From NCBI RefSeq assembly GCF_009760405.1, contig NZ_WRPP01000003.1, positions 62,001 through 126,000 of the forward strand: DNA of 64,000 nt. The letters run 5' to 3'. The notes below the pieces were generated by a model. That model saw nothing but the letters and a program-made list of their open reading frames with translations, searched no databases and had not been told where the DNA came from. A program made the translations under genes and the position numbers. The stretch comes from Nocardia terrae. GTDB lineage: Bacteria; Actinomycetota; Actinomycetes; Mycobacteriales; Mycobacteriaceae. How positions within the stretch are numbered: the first letter of the stretch is position 1; each line of letters opens with the position of its first letter. Shown piece after piece: positions 35,187-44,773 of this stretch.

Positions 35187-36492
35187 GAGTGACGGTAAGG
35201 CGCACACCGCCTGCCGGACTTTCCCCGATTGTCGCGTTTCCGCCGTGTAGGCGGGCCTGCTGAGCGACCAGCGCCAGACCCAAACCGCTACCCGGCGTTT
35301 CGCTCGCCCGGTAGAAGCGTTCGAAGACGCGCTCCCTATCCGCAGTAGGGATGCCGCGACCATCGTCATCGATGGTCAGGACCGCATTCTCGCCCTCCCG
35401 GCGCGCCGCGATCTCGATCCGACCGGCCCCACCGTGCCGGACCGCATTGGTGATCGCGTTGTCCACCACCGAACGCAATCCCGCGGCCAAGCCCCACAGC
35501 CGAATCGGCTCCACCCCCTCGGCGACAATGGTCACCCCGGGATTCGCCCGCCGCGCATCATCCACCACCTGATCGACAAGCTGACCCAGATCGAGGTCCT
35601 CCCAATCGGATTCGGTGGTCAAATCCCCGACCGCCAGTCGTTCCAGGGCCCACAGCGTGGACTCCAGCGAGCTCTGAGTGGTGAGGATCTCATCCACGAT
35701 CTCCGCGCGCTCGGCCGCCGAGAGCGGCATCGACCGCAGCACCTGCAGATCGGTCCGCATGGCGGTCAACGGCGTTCGCAGTTCGTGCGCCGCGGTCGCG
35801 GCGAAATCCCGCGCCGTGACCAGCGCTTCGTCGGTGTGCTTCCGCTCGGTCGCGATGCGCCCGAGCATGATGTTCATGGCCTCGGCCAATTCCGTTGTCT
35901 CACTGGCCGCGGCGCGGCTCGGCGTCTCCAGCGTGAGCCCCTCCCCCAACCCGGCCGTCGCCGCCGTCAGCCGCCGCAGCGGTACCACCGCGCGATGCGC
36001 GAAGAACCAGCCCAGCACCGCCGCCAGCGACACCCCGACCAGCCCGATCACCAGAATCCTGACCCGCTGCTGCGCAGCCGAATCCGAGACCACGTCATTC
36101 GGAACGGTAACCGCCACCGGACTGCCGTTCAGTGCCACCGTGCGCGAGTACTCCTGGTCCGTACCGCCCGGATCGATCCGCGTGATCAGCACTCCCGGCG
36201 AAGGCGCCACCGGCAGAGCCGGGCGAGCGTCCCCGGCGATCCGGGGTTCGGTCGGTATCACCGTTGCAGGCTCGCCGGGCGGCGCGAGGGTCGATTGCGG
36301 TGCAGCCGCCGGGGTAAGCGCGATCGCGCTGATCACCCGGCCCGCCTGGCTCGCGGCGTCGGTCGGCGCGATGGCGAAGAGCACCACCGACATACCCGCG
36401 ACAACCACCGCCGCGGTAGCCGCGCTCGCCAGCGCGACCCGAGCGCGCAGCGACGCCGGCCGTCGGAGACAGTTCGCTCCACCATGGTTCAC
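35152..36492 (-). CDS. Sensor histidine kinase, PrrB-like
   Basis: 446 aa, the length I recall for mycobacterial PrrB. First helix at about residues 18-40, an extracytoplasmic Pro/Ala-rich sensor region, second helix ILVIGLVGVSLAAVLGWFF at about 175-195, then a HAMP-like stretch, the H-box FAATAAHELRTPLTAMRTDL, N-box DNAITNAVRHG, and ATP boxes DDDGRGIP and GSGLGLALV. GTG 36492 follows GGGAG. The gene follows the response-regulator gene on the same strand but is separated from it by 404 bp of repeats, unlike most such pairs. Confidence 0.9.
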   Translation of the reverse strand: MNHGGANCLRRPASLRARVALASAATAAVVVAGMSVVLFAIAPTDAASQAGRVISAIALTPAAAPQSTLAPPGEPATVIPTEPRIAGDARPALPVAPSPGVLITRIDPGGTDQEYSRTVALNGSPVAVTVPNDVVSDSAAQQRVRILVIGLVGVSLAAVLGWFFAHRAVVPLRRLTAATAGLGEGLTLETPSRAAASETTELAEAMNIMLGRIATERKHTDEALVTARDFAATAAHELRTPLTAMRTDLQVLRSMPLSAAERAEIVDEILTTQSSLESTLWALERLAVGDLTTESDWEDLDLGQLVDQVVDDARRANPGVTIVAEGVEPIRLWGLAAGLRSVVDNAITNAVRHGGAGRIEIAARREGENAVLTIDDDGRGIPTADRERVFERFYRASETPGSGLGLALVAQQARLHGGNATIGESPAGGVRLTVTLSCDRAALRSR

Positions 36493-36608
36493 GCGCCCGC
36501 TCCCACCTTGATCGGCGGTGCGGCGACACCCGCTTCGGTCGGCGCGACCCGGACACGCCGTGACACCGCCCCGGGCGGTCTCGGCACTCGGAACCGGTTC
36601 ACGCGATT

Positions 36609-36882
36609 GCTCCAATCGGTAAGGGCGGCACGGCGGTGACCACCGCGGGTCCGGCCGCCGGGGCCGGGGCAACTCGGCCCACACGGGTGCGGCACTGGAC
36701 CTGTTCGCTCCAATCGGTAAGGGCGGCACGGCGGTGACCACCGCGGGTCCGGCCGCCGGGGCCGGGGCAACTCGGCCCACACGGGTGCGGCACTCGGACC
36801 CGCTTCACACGTTCGCTCCAATCGGTAAGGGCGGCACGGCGGTGACCACCGCGGGTCCGGCCGCCGGGGCCGGGGCAGCTCG
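36609..36882. repeat. Three direct copies of an 88-bp unit between response regulator and kinase genes
   Basis: Copies at 36609-36696 and 36707-36794 are identical over all 88 bases; a third, at 36815-about 36882, is identical over its first 63 bases and then degenerates. Period is 98 then 108 bp. Each carries GCGGTG-AC-CACCGC, an inverted repeat of six-base arms. On the minus strand the copies fall in different reading frames, so protein sequence is not what is conserved. The 404-bp gap 36493-36896 holds no gene. Confidence 0.9.
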
Positions 36883-36896
36883 GCCGGGTGCGAACC

Positions 36897-37589
36897 TCAC
36901 GGCTCGGTCCGTAGGACGAATCCGACGCCGCGGACGGTGTGGATGAGGCGGGGGCAGCCGGTGTCCTCGATCTTGCGGCGGAGGTAGGAGACGAACACGT
37001 CGACCACCTTGGTCTGGGTTTCGAAGTCGTAGCCCCAGACCCGGTCGAGGAGTTGGGCTCTGGAGAAGACCTGGCCGGGGGCGGCGGCCAGGGCGGCGAG
37101 CAGGTCGAATTCGCGTTTGGTGAGGTCGAGGGGTGTGCTGTCGACGGAGGCGCGGCGCGCGCTCGGTCGAATGGTGAGCGGGCCGACCACGATGCGGTCG
37201 TCGGCGACGTGGGCGGGCGCGGGGGCGCGCCGCAGCATGGCGCGCAGGCGGGCCACCAGCTCGCCCAGGTCGAAGGGTTTGGTCAGGTAGTCGTCGGCGC
37301 CGGCCTCGAGGGCGTCGATGCGGTCGGTGACCTCGGAGCGGGCGCTGAGCACGCAGATCGGGATGTCGTTACCCAGGGACCGCAGCGCGGTAACGACCTG
37401 GACGCCATCCAGATTCGGCATGTTCAGGTCCAGGAGCATGGCCTGCGGGGCGTCGGTGGCGATATGGCGGAGCGCGGCGGCTCCGTCCGCCGCGGTCTCG
37501 ACCTCGAAACCGGACATCCGGAGCCCCCGCGCGACCGACGCCAGCACCCTGACGTCATCGTCCACAACCAGAATCCTGGGAGCAGTCAC
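36897..37589 (-). CDS. Response regulator, OmpR/PhoB family, PrrA-like
   Basis: 230 aa. Receiver domain: [20 protein letters not shown], phospho-Asp in [22 protein letters not shown], and Lys in [10 protein letters not shown]. The DNA-binding winged helix is [19 protein letters not shown] to [11 protein letters not shown], ending [11 protein letters not shown]. Overall it closely resembles mycobacterial PrrA, inferred from memory of that sequence. GTG 37589 start. It pairs with the kinase gene downstream; the repeats between them may bind it. Confidence 0.92.
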   Translation of the reverse strand: MTAPRILVVDDDVRVLASVARGLRMSGFEVETAADGAAALRHIATDAPQAMLLDLNMPNLDGVQVVTALRSLGNDIPICVLSARSEVTDRIDALEAGADDYLTKPFDLGELVARLRAMLRRAPAPAHVADDRIVVGPLTIRPSARRASVDSTPLDLTKREFDLLAALAAAPGQVFSRAQLLDRVWGYDFETQTKVVDVFVSYLRRKIEDTGCPRLIHTVRGVGFVLRTEP

Positions 37590-37626
37590 AAGCTCAGACG
37601 ATACTGACGCGACCTGAGGACGATCC

Positions 37627-37986
37627 TCAGCGAACCGGGCTGACGATGATGGTGTGCGCGGGCCCGCCCGGAACGGCGTCACCGTTCTGAATGATGACAC
37701 CGTCGGGCGCGGGCTGTCCCGGCTGCAGCGGGATGGCCGGAACCGCGCCCGGCGGCATCGGCTGACCGGGCTCGGCCGGACGCACGGTGACGGTGCCGTC
37801 GCGATCCTTGGTGATCAACGTGCCCGGATCGGCGGGCGCGGACGAACCCGCGCTGCCGGTATTCGCCAGGGCGGCAATCGAATCCGGCGTCTCGGCATTG
37901 GCGACCGCGGGGATGGCCAGCACTCCGAGGGCGGCGGCTCCGAGGACACCGGCGGTGACGGTGCGGCGGACGGTGCGCTTCTGCAT
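37627..37986 (-). CDS. Small secreted protein, unknown function
   Basis: 119 aa. The signal peptide [20 protein letters not shown] ends at about VANAE (residue 31). The mature part is Pro/Gly-rich and disordered, with [20 protein letters not shown]. Start ATG 37986 has AGGAGA six bases upstream. It lies 37 bp upstream of the PrrA-like gene on the same strand and could be cotranscribed with it; it may be an extracytoplasmic partner of the signalling pair, but that is a guess from position. Confidence 0.78.
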   Translation of the reverse strand: MQKRTVRRTVTAGVLGAAALGVLAIPAVANAETPDSIAALANTGSAGSSAPADPGTLITKDRDGTVTVRPAEPGQPMPPGAVPAIPLQPGQPAPDGVIIQNGDAVPGGPAHTIIVSPVR

Positions 37987-38100
37987 GACATCTCCTGTTC
38001 TCTGGTCGACGATCACTCGTCGCTTCCTTCTGACGAATCCGAAGGTAGGAAGCGACTTCTCAGCGCTGACTAGCGAACAGTTAAGAAATGGATAGAAAGA

Positions 38101-39411
38101 TCAACGAGGTTCGGTGCCGACCGCGATGGGCCGGGAGGCGACGCCGGAGGAACCGAGGAAGACCGCGAACAGGGCGGGGCGGCGGCGTTGCAGTTCGAGC
38201 CGTCCGCCGTCGGCTTCGATGAGCGCGCGGGCCAGCGCCAGGCCGACACCGGTGGAGCCCGCGGCCGAGAAGCCGCGGTCGAAGATGTGCGGCGCCAACT
38301 CGTCTCGCACGCCGTCGCCCTCGTCGGCGACCTCCACGACCACCAGCGGCTCGCTGTCGTCCATGCGTCCCGCGACCGTGCGCACCGACACCGTGCAGGT
38401 GCCGCCGCCGTGCATGAGGGCATTGTCGACCAGCACCGCGACGGCCTCGCGCAGACGCGAACCCGTCACGGGCGCTTTCAAAGTCGGGTCGCCGAGCAGC
38501 ACCAGCTTGCGACCCGCCTCGGCGAAGGGGTGCCGCCATTCGGCGACGATGCTGCGCAGTTCGGCGACCACGGGCACCGGATCGCGTTCGGCCGCACCCT
38601 CGTCGCGGGAAGCGCGCACCAGTTCGTCGATGGCGTCGGTGAGCCGATCCACCTGTGCCATGGCCTCTTCCGCCTCGTGCACGACCGCCGGATCATCGTT
38701 CACCGACAGCTCGTCCAGGCGCAGGCGCACGGCCGTGAGGCGGCTGCGCAGCTGGTGCGAGACATCCGCGACCAGCGCGTGCTCGCGTTGCAGGCGACCC
38801 GCGATTTCGACTGTGGCCGAATCCAAGACGTCCGAGACTCGATCGAGTTCGGTGATGCCGTGGCGGCGCGGATCGGCGCGGAAGTCGCCCATGGCGAGCC
38901 GGGCGGCGCGGGCCGCCACGTCCCGCAGCGGGTCGGCGACCCGGCGCGCGGTCACCACCGCGACCGCGATGCCCGCGCCCAGCGAGATGAGCACCAGCCC
39001 GAGCACCGCGCCCAATGCCTGCCGTTGCATGGAATGCATTGGGGCCGAAGGCACTTCCAGGCGCAGCGAGCCGTTGGGACCCATCGACCAGGACTCGGCC
39101 AGCGGATCCGCCACCGCTTCCGCGCCGACCTCGATCCGCTGATTGGGCTCCGACGGCGTCGGATAGAAGATGGTCAGCCTGCCGTTCGCCGGGATGAGCA
39201 GCCGCACCGATTTGGGATCGAACGCCCCGGACGACACGCCCTCGCGCTCCTGCCGCATCACCTCTTCGGAGATGAGGTTGAGCCGGTTGCGCAGTTCGTT
39301 GCGGTTGATGTCCTCGACCCACTGCCAGGCCGTGAACGCCAGCGGCACACCGAGAACCAGGGTGGTGAGGGTCAGGGCGGCCACCATGGACAGCAAGATC
39401 CTGCGTCTCAT
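38101..39411 (-). CDS. HAMP-containing sensor histidine kinase
   Basis: 436 aa. Helix 1 at about residues 6-26, a periplasmic sensor domain to about 140, helix 2 LGAVLGLVLISLGAGIAVAV, and a HAMP domain. The H-box reads ADVSHQLRSRLTAVRLRLDE: the His is kept but the usual Thr-Pro after LR is Ser-Arg. N-box VDNALMHGGG and G-boxes DEGDGVRD and STGVGLALARAL are present. ATG 39411 is chosen; a GTG at 39468 is in frame. Partner is the response-regulator gene just upstream. Signal unknown. Confidence 0.88.
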   Translation of the reverse strand: MRRRILLSMVAALTLTTLVLGVPLAFTAWQWVEDINRNELRNRLNLISEEVMRQEREGVSSGAFDPKSVRLLIPANGRLTIFYPTPSEPNQRIEVGAEAVADPLAESWSMGPNGSLRLEVPSAPMHSMQRQALGAVLGLVLISLGAGIAVAVVTARRVADPLRDVAARAARLAMGDFRADPRRHGITELDRVSDVLDSATVEIAGRLQREHALVADVSHQLRSRLTAVRLRLDELSVNDDPAVVHEAEEAMAQVDRLTDAIDELVRASRDEGAAERDPVPVVAELRSIVAEWRHPFAEAGRKLVLLGDPTLKAPVTGSRLREAVAVLVDNALMHGGGTCTVSVRTVAGRMDDSEPLVVVEVADEGDGVRDELAPHIFDRGFSAAGSTGVGLALARALIEADGGRLELQRRRPALFAVFLGSSGVASRPIAVGTEPR

Positions 39412-39492
39412 CGTCGAGATGCCTCGCTTCGCCGGGCCTTCGGGTTTCGTTCGCGCGCGGAAGAGCACAACAGATCAGATCGAGCCGAGGAG

Positions 39493-40170
39493 CTAGTCGG
39501 TATTGAACCGGAAGCCTACGCCGCGCACGGTCACGATGCGGCGCTCGGCCACCGGACCCTCGTCGCCGATCTTGCGGCGCAACCACGACATGTGCATATC
39601 CAGGGTCTTGGAGCCGCGCAGGTCGGCATCGCCCCACACCTCGCGCAGAATGGTCTCGCGCGAGACCACCTGCCCGGCCCGGTCGATGAGGACCTTCAGC
39701 AGCTCGTACTCCTTGTTGGCCAGATTCACCTCGACGCCGTTCACCAGCACCCGGCGCGCCGCGGGCTCCAGGCGGATACCGCCCACCTCGACGGTCTCGT
39801 CCCCGATTCCGCTGCGGCGCAACAGCGCCCGCACCCGGGCCAGCAGCTCGGCCAGCCGGAACGGCTTGCCCACATAGTCGTCGGCGCCGGCGTCCAGGCC
39901 GACCACGAAATCCACCTCGTCGGTGCGCGCGGTGAGCATCAGCACCGCGAGCTCCGCGCCCCGCGCCCGCACCTGGCGGCAGACCTCGAGGCCGTCCATG
40001 CCGGGCAGGCCGAGGTCCAGGATGAGCAGGTCGTGACCGCCCTCGAGCGCCCGCTCCAGGACAGCGGGACCGTAGCTCTCGACGGTCACCGAATAGCCTT
40101 CACGGCCCAGCGCCCGGGAGAGCGGCGCGGCAATGGCCTCGTCGTCTTCGGCCAGCAGTACTGCGGTCAC
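39493..40170 (-). CDS. Response regulator, OmpR family
   Basis: 225 aa. Acidic pocket VLLAEDDEA, phospho-Asp in LLILDLGLPGMDG, TARTDEVDF and the Lys of DDYVGKPFRL. The winged-helix C-terminus runs NLANKEYELLKVLIDRAGQV to SWLRRKIGDEG and ends TVRGVGFRFNTD. GTG 40170 start. Upstream of and 81 bp from the histidine kinase; the pair forms a second two-component system near the PrrAB-like one. Confidence 0.93.
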   Translation of the reverse strand: MTAVLLAEDDEAIAAPLSRALGREGYSVTVESYGPAVLERALEGGHDLLILDLGLPGMDGLEVCRQVRARGAELAVLMLTARTDEVDFVVGLDAGADDYVGKPFRLAELLARVRALLRRSGIGDETVEVGGIRLEPAARRVLVNGVEVNLANKEYELLKVLIDRAGQVVSRETILREVWGDADLRGSKTLDMHMSWLRRKIGDEGPVAERRIVTVRGVGFRFNTD

Positions 40171-40179
40171 GGAACAAGA

Positions 40180-40725
40180 CTACGGGTAGGAGCCCGCGGA
40201 ACCGTAGAAGCCGCCGCCGTTCGGATTGTTCTGCACCACATCGAAGACTTGGTGATAGAGCATGGCGTGCACCTTCTGCACATGCGGAATGTCGTCGTAT
40301 TCCAGCGGATCCTCCGACGACGAGCCGATGATCAGGGTGCCGGTGCCCAGCATGCGGTCGAACAGGCCATGGCGGAACTGCACATTCGAGATCCGGTTCA
40401 TCGGAATGTCGATGCCGGTGTGGGTGAGCACGCCCTGCCGGATCAGCACCCGCCGATCGGTCACGATGAAATGCGTCGATTTCCAGCGGATCAGCGGAGC
40501 GAGACTGCGCCACAGCACGATCCCCGCCCACAGCACCAGAATGCCGAGCAGCAAACCGGTCTGGAGCGTGCCCTCGGTATTGCGCGCCGACACCCCCGCA
40601 CCGAATCCGGCCAATGCGGTGATCAGGATGAAAGTCACAGCGGGCCAGAACAACATCTTCCAATGCGGATGACGGTGCAACAGCAACACCTCTTCAGGCG
40701 CCAGTGCCTCCTCCGGATAACCCAT
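40180..40725 (-). CDS. PH-domain-containing membrane protein (YdbS/bPH2 type)
   Basis: 181 aa. Two membrane helices (about residues 25-45 and 55-75) followed by a bPH2 domain: WKSTHFIVTDRRVLIRQGVL and IPMNRISNVQFRHGLFDRML, with GTLIIGSSSEDPLEYDDIP as the usual motif. Corresponds in position and type to Rv3278c. Function unclear; members are often stress-linked membrane proteins. The stop lies nine bases before the response-regulator start, so the three genes may be cotranscribed. Confidence 0.9.
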   Translation of the reverse strand: MGYPEEALAPEEVLLLHRHPHWKMLFWPAVTFILITALAGFGAGVSARNTEGTLQTGLLLGILVLWAGIVLWRSLAPLIRWKSTHFIVTDRRVLIRQGVLTHTGIDIPMNRISNVQFRHGLFDRMLGTGTLIIGSSSEDPLEYDDIPHVQKVHAMLYHQVFDVVQNNPNGGGFYGSAGSYP

Positions 40726-40923
40726 ACCCGAACCTTATCGCGTGCGTGTGCCGGAATACCGCACGCCGACCTGCGGTCTCGGGCACAATCGTGCGGTTGC
40801 CGGTAGCATCGGCGGGCACGATTGCCCTCAATCCCGAGTTGTTCCGCGCAAAACCTCACGTTTGTCCCGAGCAAGACCCTTATCAGGCTCTCTACCCGGT
40901 GTGCATGACATTTGGAGGCGTGT

Positions 40924-41877
40924 GTGACCCGAGAGTTGACGCAGTATCAGATACTTCGCGAGCTCGAACCGGTGGCCGAGGCGAATTTGAACCGGCACCT
41001 GTCGATGGCCAAGGACTGGCATCCCCACGATTACGTGCCCTGGGACGAGGGCCGGAATTTCGCGGCCATGGGCGGCGAGGACTGGGACCCCTCGCAGTCG
41101 CGGCTGAGCGAGGTCGCCAAGATCGCGATGATCACCAATTTGCTGACCGAGGACAATCTGCCCTCGTATCACCGCGAGATCGCCGAGAACTTCTCCCAGG
41201 ACGGAGCGTGGGGCACCTGGGTGGGCCGCTGGACCGCCGAGGAGAACCGCCACGGCATCGTCATGCGCGATTACCTGGTGGTGACCCGCGGCGTGGATCC
41301 GGTGGCGCTGGAAGAGGCGCGCATGATCCACATGACCAATGGCGCGCAGTCCCCGGATGATTGGGGCGGTTTTCTGGAGAATGTCGCGTATGTGACGTTC
41401 CAGGAATTGGCCACCCGGGTCAGCCACCGCAATACCGGCAAGGTCTGCAACGACCCCGTCGCCGACCGGATGCTGCAGCGCATCTCCGCCGACGAGAACC
41501 TGCACATGATCTTCTACCGCACCCTGTGCTCGGCGGGGATCGACCTGGTGCCCGACCAGGCGCTGGAAGCCATTACCAAGGTGCTCACCCATTTCGTCAT
41601 GCCCGGGCACGGCATGCCGAACTTCCGCCGCAATGGCGTCATCATGGCCAAGCACGGCATCTACGATCTGCGCCAGCACCTGGAGGAAGTGGTCGCCCCC
41701 GTATTGAAGAACTGGAACGTCTTCGAGCGCAACGACTTCGGGCCGCGCGGCGAGAAAGCCCGCGAAGAACTCGCCGCCTACATGGACAAGCTCGGCCAGG
41801 ACGTGCTCAAGTTCGAGGAGCAGCGCGACCGCATGCTGGCCCGCGAAGCCGCCCGGGGTGAATTGCAGACGGTCTGA
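40924..41877 (+). CDS. Acyl-[ACP] desaturase (ferritin-like di-iron)
   Basis: 317 aa, soluble stearoyl-ACP-desaturase family (DesA1/DesA2 of mycobacteria). Di-iron ligands are in TEDNLPSYH, WTAEENRHG and SADENLHMIFYR, the two EENxHG/DENxH motifs. Inserts a double bond into acyl-ACP, feeding unsaturated or mycolic-acid precursors. GTG 40924 is set by TGGAGG nine bases upstream. The 198 bp upstream show no gene. Standing alone. Confidence 0.93.
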   Translation: MTRELTQYQILRELEPVAEANLNRHLSMAKDWHPHDYVPWDEGRNFAAMGGEDWDPSQSRLSEVAKIAMITNLLTEDNLPSYHREIAENFSQDGAWGTWVGRWTAEENRHGIVMRDYLVVTRGVDPVALEEARMIHMTNGAQSPDDWGGFLENVAYVTFQELATRVSHRNTGKVCNDPVADRMLQRISADENLHMIFYRTLCSAGIDLVPDQALEAITKVLTHFVMPGHGMPNFRRNGVIMAKHGIYDLRQHLEEVVAPVLKNWNVFERNDFGPRGEKAREELAAYMDKLGQDVLKFEEQRDRMLAREAARGELQTV

Positions 41878-41955
41878 ATTCGACGCGAGTTGCGCACGTC
41901 TGAAACAAATTCGGTTAGCTAAGGTGATCCCCCAGGTGTGACGAGAGGAATTCCG

Positions 41956-43263
41956 TTGGGGGATGGCTACCTGGGCCGATACCGCCTCGACGAACTGCTC
42001 GGCAGCGGCGGGTCGGCGGAAGTATGGCGTGCGCACGACACCGTGGCGGACCGCACCGTCGCGCTCAAGATGCTGGCACCCGTGCTGACCGCCGACCCGG
42101 AATACCGGCGGCGTTTCGAGCGGGAAGCCCGGGCCGCATCGCTGCTGCACGGACCGCACGTGATGGCGGTGCACGGCTTCGGAGAGCTCGAAGGCCGGCT
42201 GTTCATCGACTCGGAATTCGTCGACGGCCTCGACATCGAGGCGCTGCTCGAATGGGAGGGACCGATGTCCCCCGCCGCGGCCGTCGACCTCATCACCCAG
42301 GTCGCCGAGGCCCTCGACGAAGCCCACGCGGCGGGGCTCGTCCACCGGGATGTCAAACCCCAGAACATCATCGTCTCCCCCGACGACACCGCCTTCCTCA
42401 TCGACTTCGGCACCGCGCTGCAGGACGGCCAGACCGCCATCACCCAGACCGGCATGCTGGTCGGCACCCCGGCCTACATGGCGCCCGAACGCTTCGAAGG
42501 CCATGCCACACCCCGCTCCGACATCTACTCGCTGGCCTGCGTCCTCTACGAATGCCTGACCGGGCAGCGGCCCTTCCGGGTTCGCAATCCGGCGCAGCTC
42601 ATGCGCGCCCACCTGGAGCTGACGCCCAAGCCCGCGTCCGCCGTCGAACCCGCCGTACCCGCGGCCCTCGACGCCGTACTCGCCCGCGGCCTCGCCAAGA
42701 ACCCGGCCGAACGCCATTCCAGCGCGGGAGAATTCGCCGAAGCCGCGCGCGCCGCCCTCACCGGCCCCGTGACCTCGTCGCCGATCCCGCTCGGCGGTCC
42801 GGCCGCCGCGGTCCCGCCCGATGCTCCCGTTCCCGACGCACAGACGGTCGCGCTGTCGATGACCGAATTGCGTGACCGACCCGGAAGCCGCTGGACACGC
42901 CGACGGACGGCCACCGCCATGGGCTTCGCCGCCGCGGCGATCGCGGTGGCGGTGGGCGCGGCCTGGATCACCGGGCACGCCACCGAGCCTCAACCCGACC
43001 AGCGGGCACGCATCCCGGCGACACTCACGCCGGTCGCGAAAACACCTGTTCGGGCCACGATTCCACCCACCGACACGCAGACACCGCCGAGCGACCCCAT
43101 CGAACAACCGGCCGCACCGTCGATCACCGACACCGAGGCCGCCCCGGCGTGGGAACCGGCGCCACCCCGGCCGGGACCGGGCGGTGGACACGGCCCCGGG
43201 CCCGGCCGCCCGGGCGGCGACCACCACGGTGACCATCCGGGCCGCCCGCCCCGGCCGAATTAG
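41956..43263 (+). CDS. Membrane Ser/Thr protein kinase, copy 1
   Basis: 435 aa Hanks-type kinase: glycine loop LGSGGSAEVW, Lys38 in VALKML, catalytic HRDVKPQN (Asp132), DFG, and GTPAYMAPERF in the activation segment. A juxtamembrane region precedes one membrane helix at about residues 320-340, and the extracellular tail is Pro/Gly/His-rich and disordered. TTG 41956 is chosen over GTG 41938 because AGAGGA lies six bases upstream and the start then aligns with copy 2 (both MGD ... YRL). Phosphorylation targets unknown. Confidence 0.9.
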   Translation: MGDGYLGRYRLDELLGSGGSAEVWRAHDTVADRTVALKMLAPVLTADPEYRRRFEREARAASLLHGPHVMAVHGFGELEGRLFIDSEFVDGLDIEALLEWEGPMSPAAAVDLITQVAEALDEAHAAGLVHRDVKPQNIIVSPDDTAFLIDFGTALQDGQTAITQTGMLVGTPAYMAPERFEGHATPRSDIYSLACVLYECLTGQRPFRVRNPAQLMRAHLELTPKPASAVEPAVPAALDAVLARGLAKNPAERHSSAGEFAEAARAALTGPVTSSPIPLGGPAAAVPPDAPVPDAQTVALSMTELRDRPGSRWTRRRTATAMGFAAAAIAVAVGAAWITGHATEPQPDQRARIPATLTPVAKTPVRATIPPTDTQTPPSDPIEQPAAPSITDTEAAPAWEPAPPRPGPGGGHGPGPGRPGGDHHGDHPGRPPRPN

Positions 43264-43333
43264 TCCGCGCCTGGGATCTTCGCCGAATCCGGGGTAGTCC
43301 CCCATGAGACGCACCCTGGCGAGAGGACTTCTC

Positions 43334-44764
43334 ATGGGGGACAGGCGCTTCGGTCCCTACCGACTCGAAAACCTGCTGGGCAACGGTGGGACCGGCCAGG
43401 TCTGGCGGGCCCACGACACCCGCACCGAACGCACCGTCGCACTGAAACTGCTGGCCCGCGAGTTCGCCGCCGACGATGTCTACCGGCAGCGCTTCCAGCG
43501 CGAAGCCCGGACCGCCGCCCGGCTGAACGAACCACACGTGGTGCCCATCCACACCTTCGGCGAACACGACGGGCAGCTGTTCATCGACATGGCCTACGTG
43601 GACGGCTCCGATCTGGGAAAGCTGCTGCGCACCCGCGGCCGACTGCCACCCGCCACCGCGGTGGACCTCGTCTCGCAGGTGGCGGGCGCGCTGGACGAGG
43701 CGCATCGGCGTGGGCTGGTGCATCGGGATGTCAAGCCCTCCAACATCATCGTGACGCCCAACGGCTTCGCGTACCTCATCGATTTCGGCACCGTGCAGCA
43801 GCGCGGGCTGACCACCATCACCGGGCAGAACCTGGTCGTCGGCACGCCCGCCTACATGGCCCCGGAACGCTTCACCGGCACCGCCGGACCGTCCTCCGAC
43901 ATCTATTCGCTGGCCTGCGTGCTCTACGAATCCCTCACCGGCCGAAGACCTTTCCCCGAATCCGACGCGCCCGGGCAGATGCACGCCCACCTCACCGCCG
44001 ACCCGCCGCATCTCACCGACATCGATCCGGCCCTGCCCCGCGAACTCGACCGAATCGTCACCCGCGCCCTGGCCAAGAACCCGAACGAGCGCTACGCGAC
44101 CGCGGGCGCTTTCGCCGCCGCCGCGCGTACCGCCGTCACCCTCGCCGCCGCCGCGCCCGTTCCGCCCGCCGCGGCGACCAAACGATTCACGGCGGTTCAG
44201 GCCCGCGTGCCGGACCGGGTGCTCGGTGCGGAGGAGGGCGCGCCGGTCGCCGTGGCCGGGGCGGCGGACCCGACGCCGACCGTGCCCGGTCGCGTCCGCG
44301 TCGAAACCGCACGGTCCCCGGGCTTTCCGCGTCGCTTCGCCGCCGGGGTGGCCATCGCGGCCGTCCTCATCGGGGCCGGATCGGGCTGGGCCGTCTGGCG
44401 CGCCGATCAGCACACCGCGCCGCAGCCGGTCCCGTCCTCCCAGCCACCCGCCGCCACCTCGTCGCGGCAGACGACCACCACCGCGCCGCGCGCCACCCGG
44501 CCGGACAACACGGGATCCACCAATCCACAACCGGCCCCGCCGCCTTCGACCACCGAGACGCCGCAGCTCTCGACCACCGCTCCCCCGTCATCACAGCCCA
44601 GCACGGCCGCGCCGCAACCGAACGCCACGACGGTCCCGACCACCCTGCCCTTCCCGCTCCCGGGGGACCTCACGCCGCCGGGCAGACAGAACGGCGACCA
44701 GCCGGACGGAAACGGCGGCGGACCGGGCAACGGTCGCGGCAAACCGACCAAGAAGCCGCACTAG
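43334..44764 (+). CDS. Membrane Ser/Thr protein kinase, copy 2
   Basis: 476 aa, a close paralog of copy 1, collinear without gaps through the first 132 residues: LGNGGTGQVW, Lys38, HRDVKPSN (Asp132), DFG, GTPAYMAPERF. One helix at about residues 345-365, then a Pro/Ser/Thr-rich tail of about 110 residues, unlike copy 1's His/Gly-rich tail. ATG 43334 has GAGAGGA upstream. Tandem with copy 1, 70 bp downstream; the divergent extracellular tails suggest different ligands or none. Confidence 0.92.
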   Translation: MGDRRFGPYRLENLLGNGGTGQVWRAHDTRTERTVALKLLAREFAADDVYRQRFQREARTAARLNEPHVVPIHTFGEHDGQLFIDMAYVDGSDLGKLLRTRGRLPPATAVDLVSQVAGALDEAHRRGLVHRDVKPSNIIVTPNGFAYLIDFGTVQQRGLTTITGQNLVVGTPAYMAPERFTGTAGPSSDIYSLACVLYESLTGRRPFPESDAPGQMHAHLTADPPHLTDIDPALPRELDRIVTRALAKNPNERYATAGAFAAAARTAVTLAAAAPVPPAAATKRFTAVQARVPDRVLGAEEGAPVAVAGAADPTPTVPGRVRVETARSPGFPRRFAAGVAIAAVLIGAGSGWAVWRADQHTAPQPVPSSQPPAATSSRQTTTTAPRATRPDNTGSTNPQPAPPPSTTETPQLSTTAPPSSQPSTAAPQPNATTVPTTLPFPLPGDLTPPGRQNGDQPDGNGGGPGNGRGKPTKKPH

Positions 44765-44773
44765 ATCCGAGCG

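Noticed and set aside
36609..36882. Possible coding repeat extending the N-terminus of the histidine kinase
   Set aside because: The copies are read in different frames on the kinase strand and the natural start GTG 36492, with a good ribosome site, lies downstream of them.
40828..43335. An open minus-strand frame of about 835 codons across the desaturase and first kinase
   Set aside because: It runs antisense to two clearly conserved genes and its translation is Gly/Arg/Val-rich without any domain. Long antisense frames are expected at this GC content.
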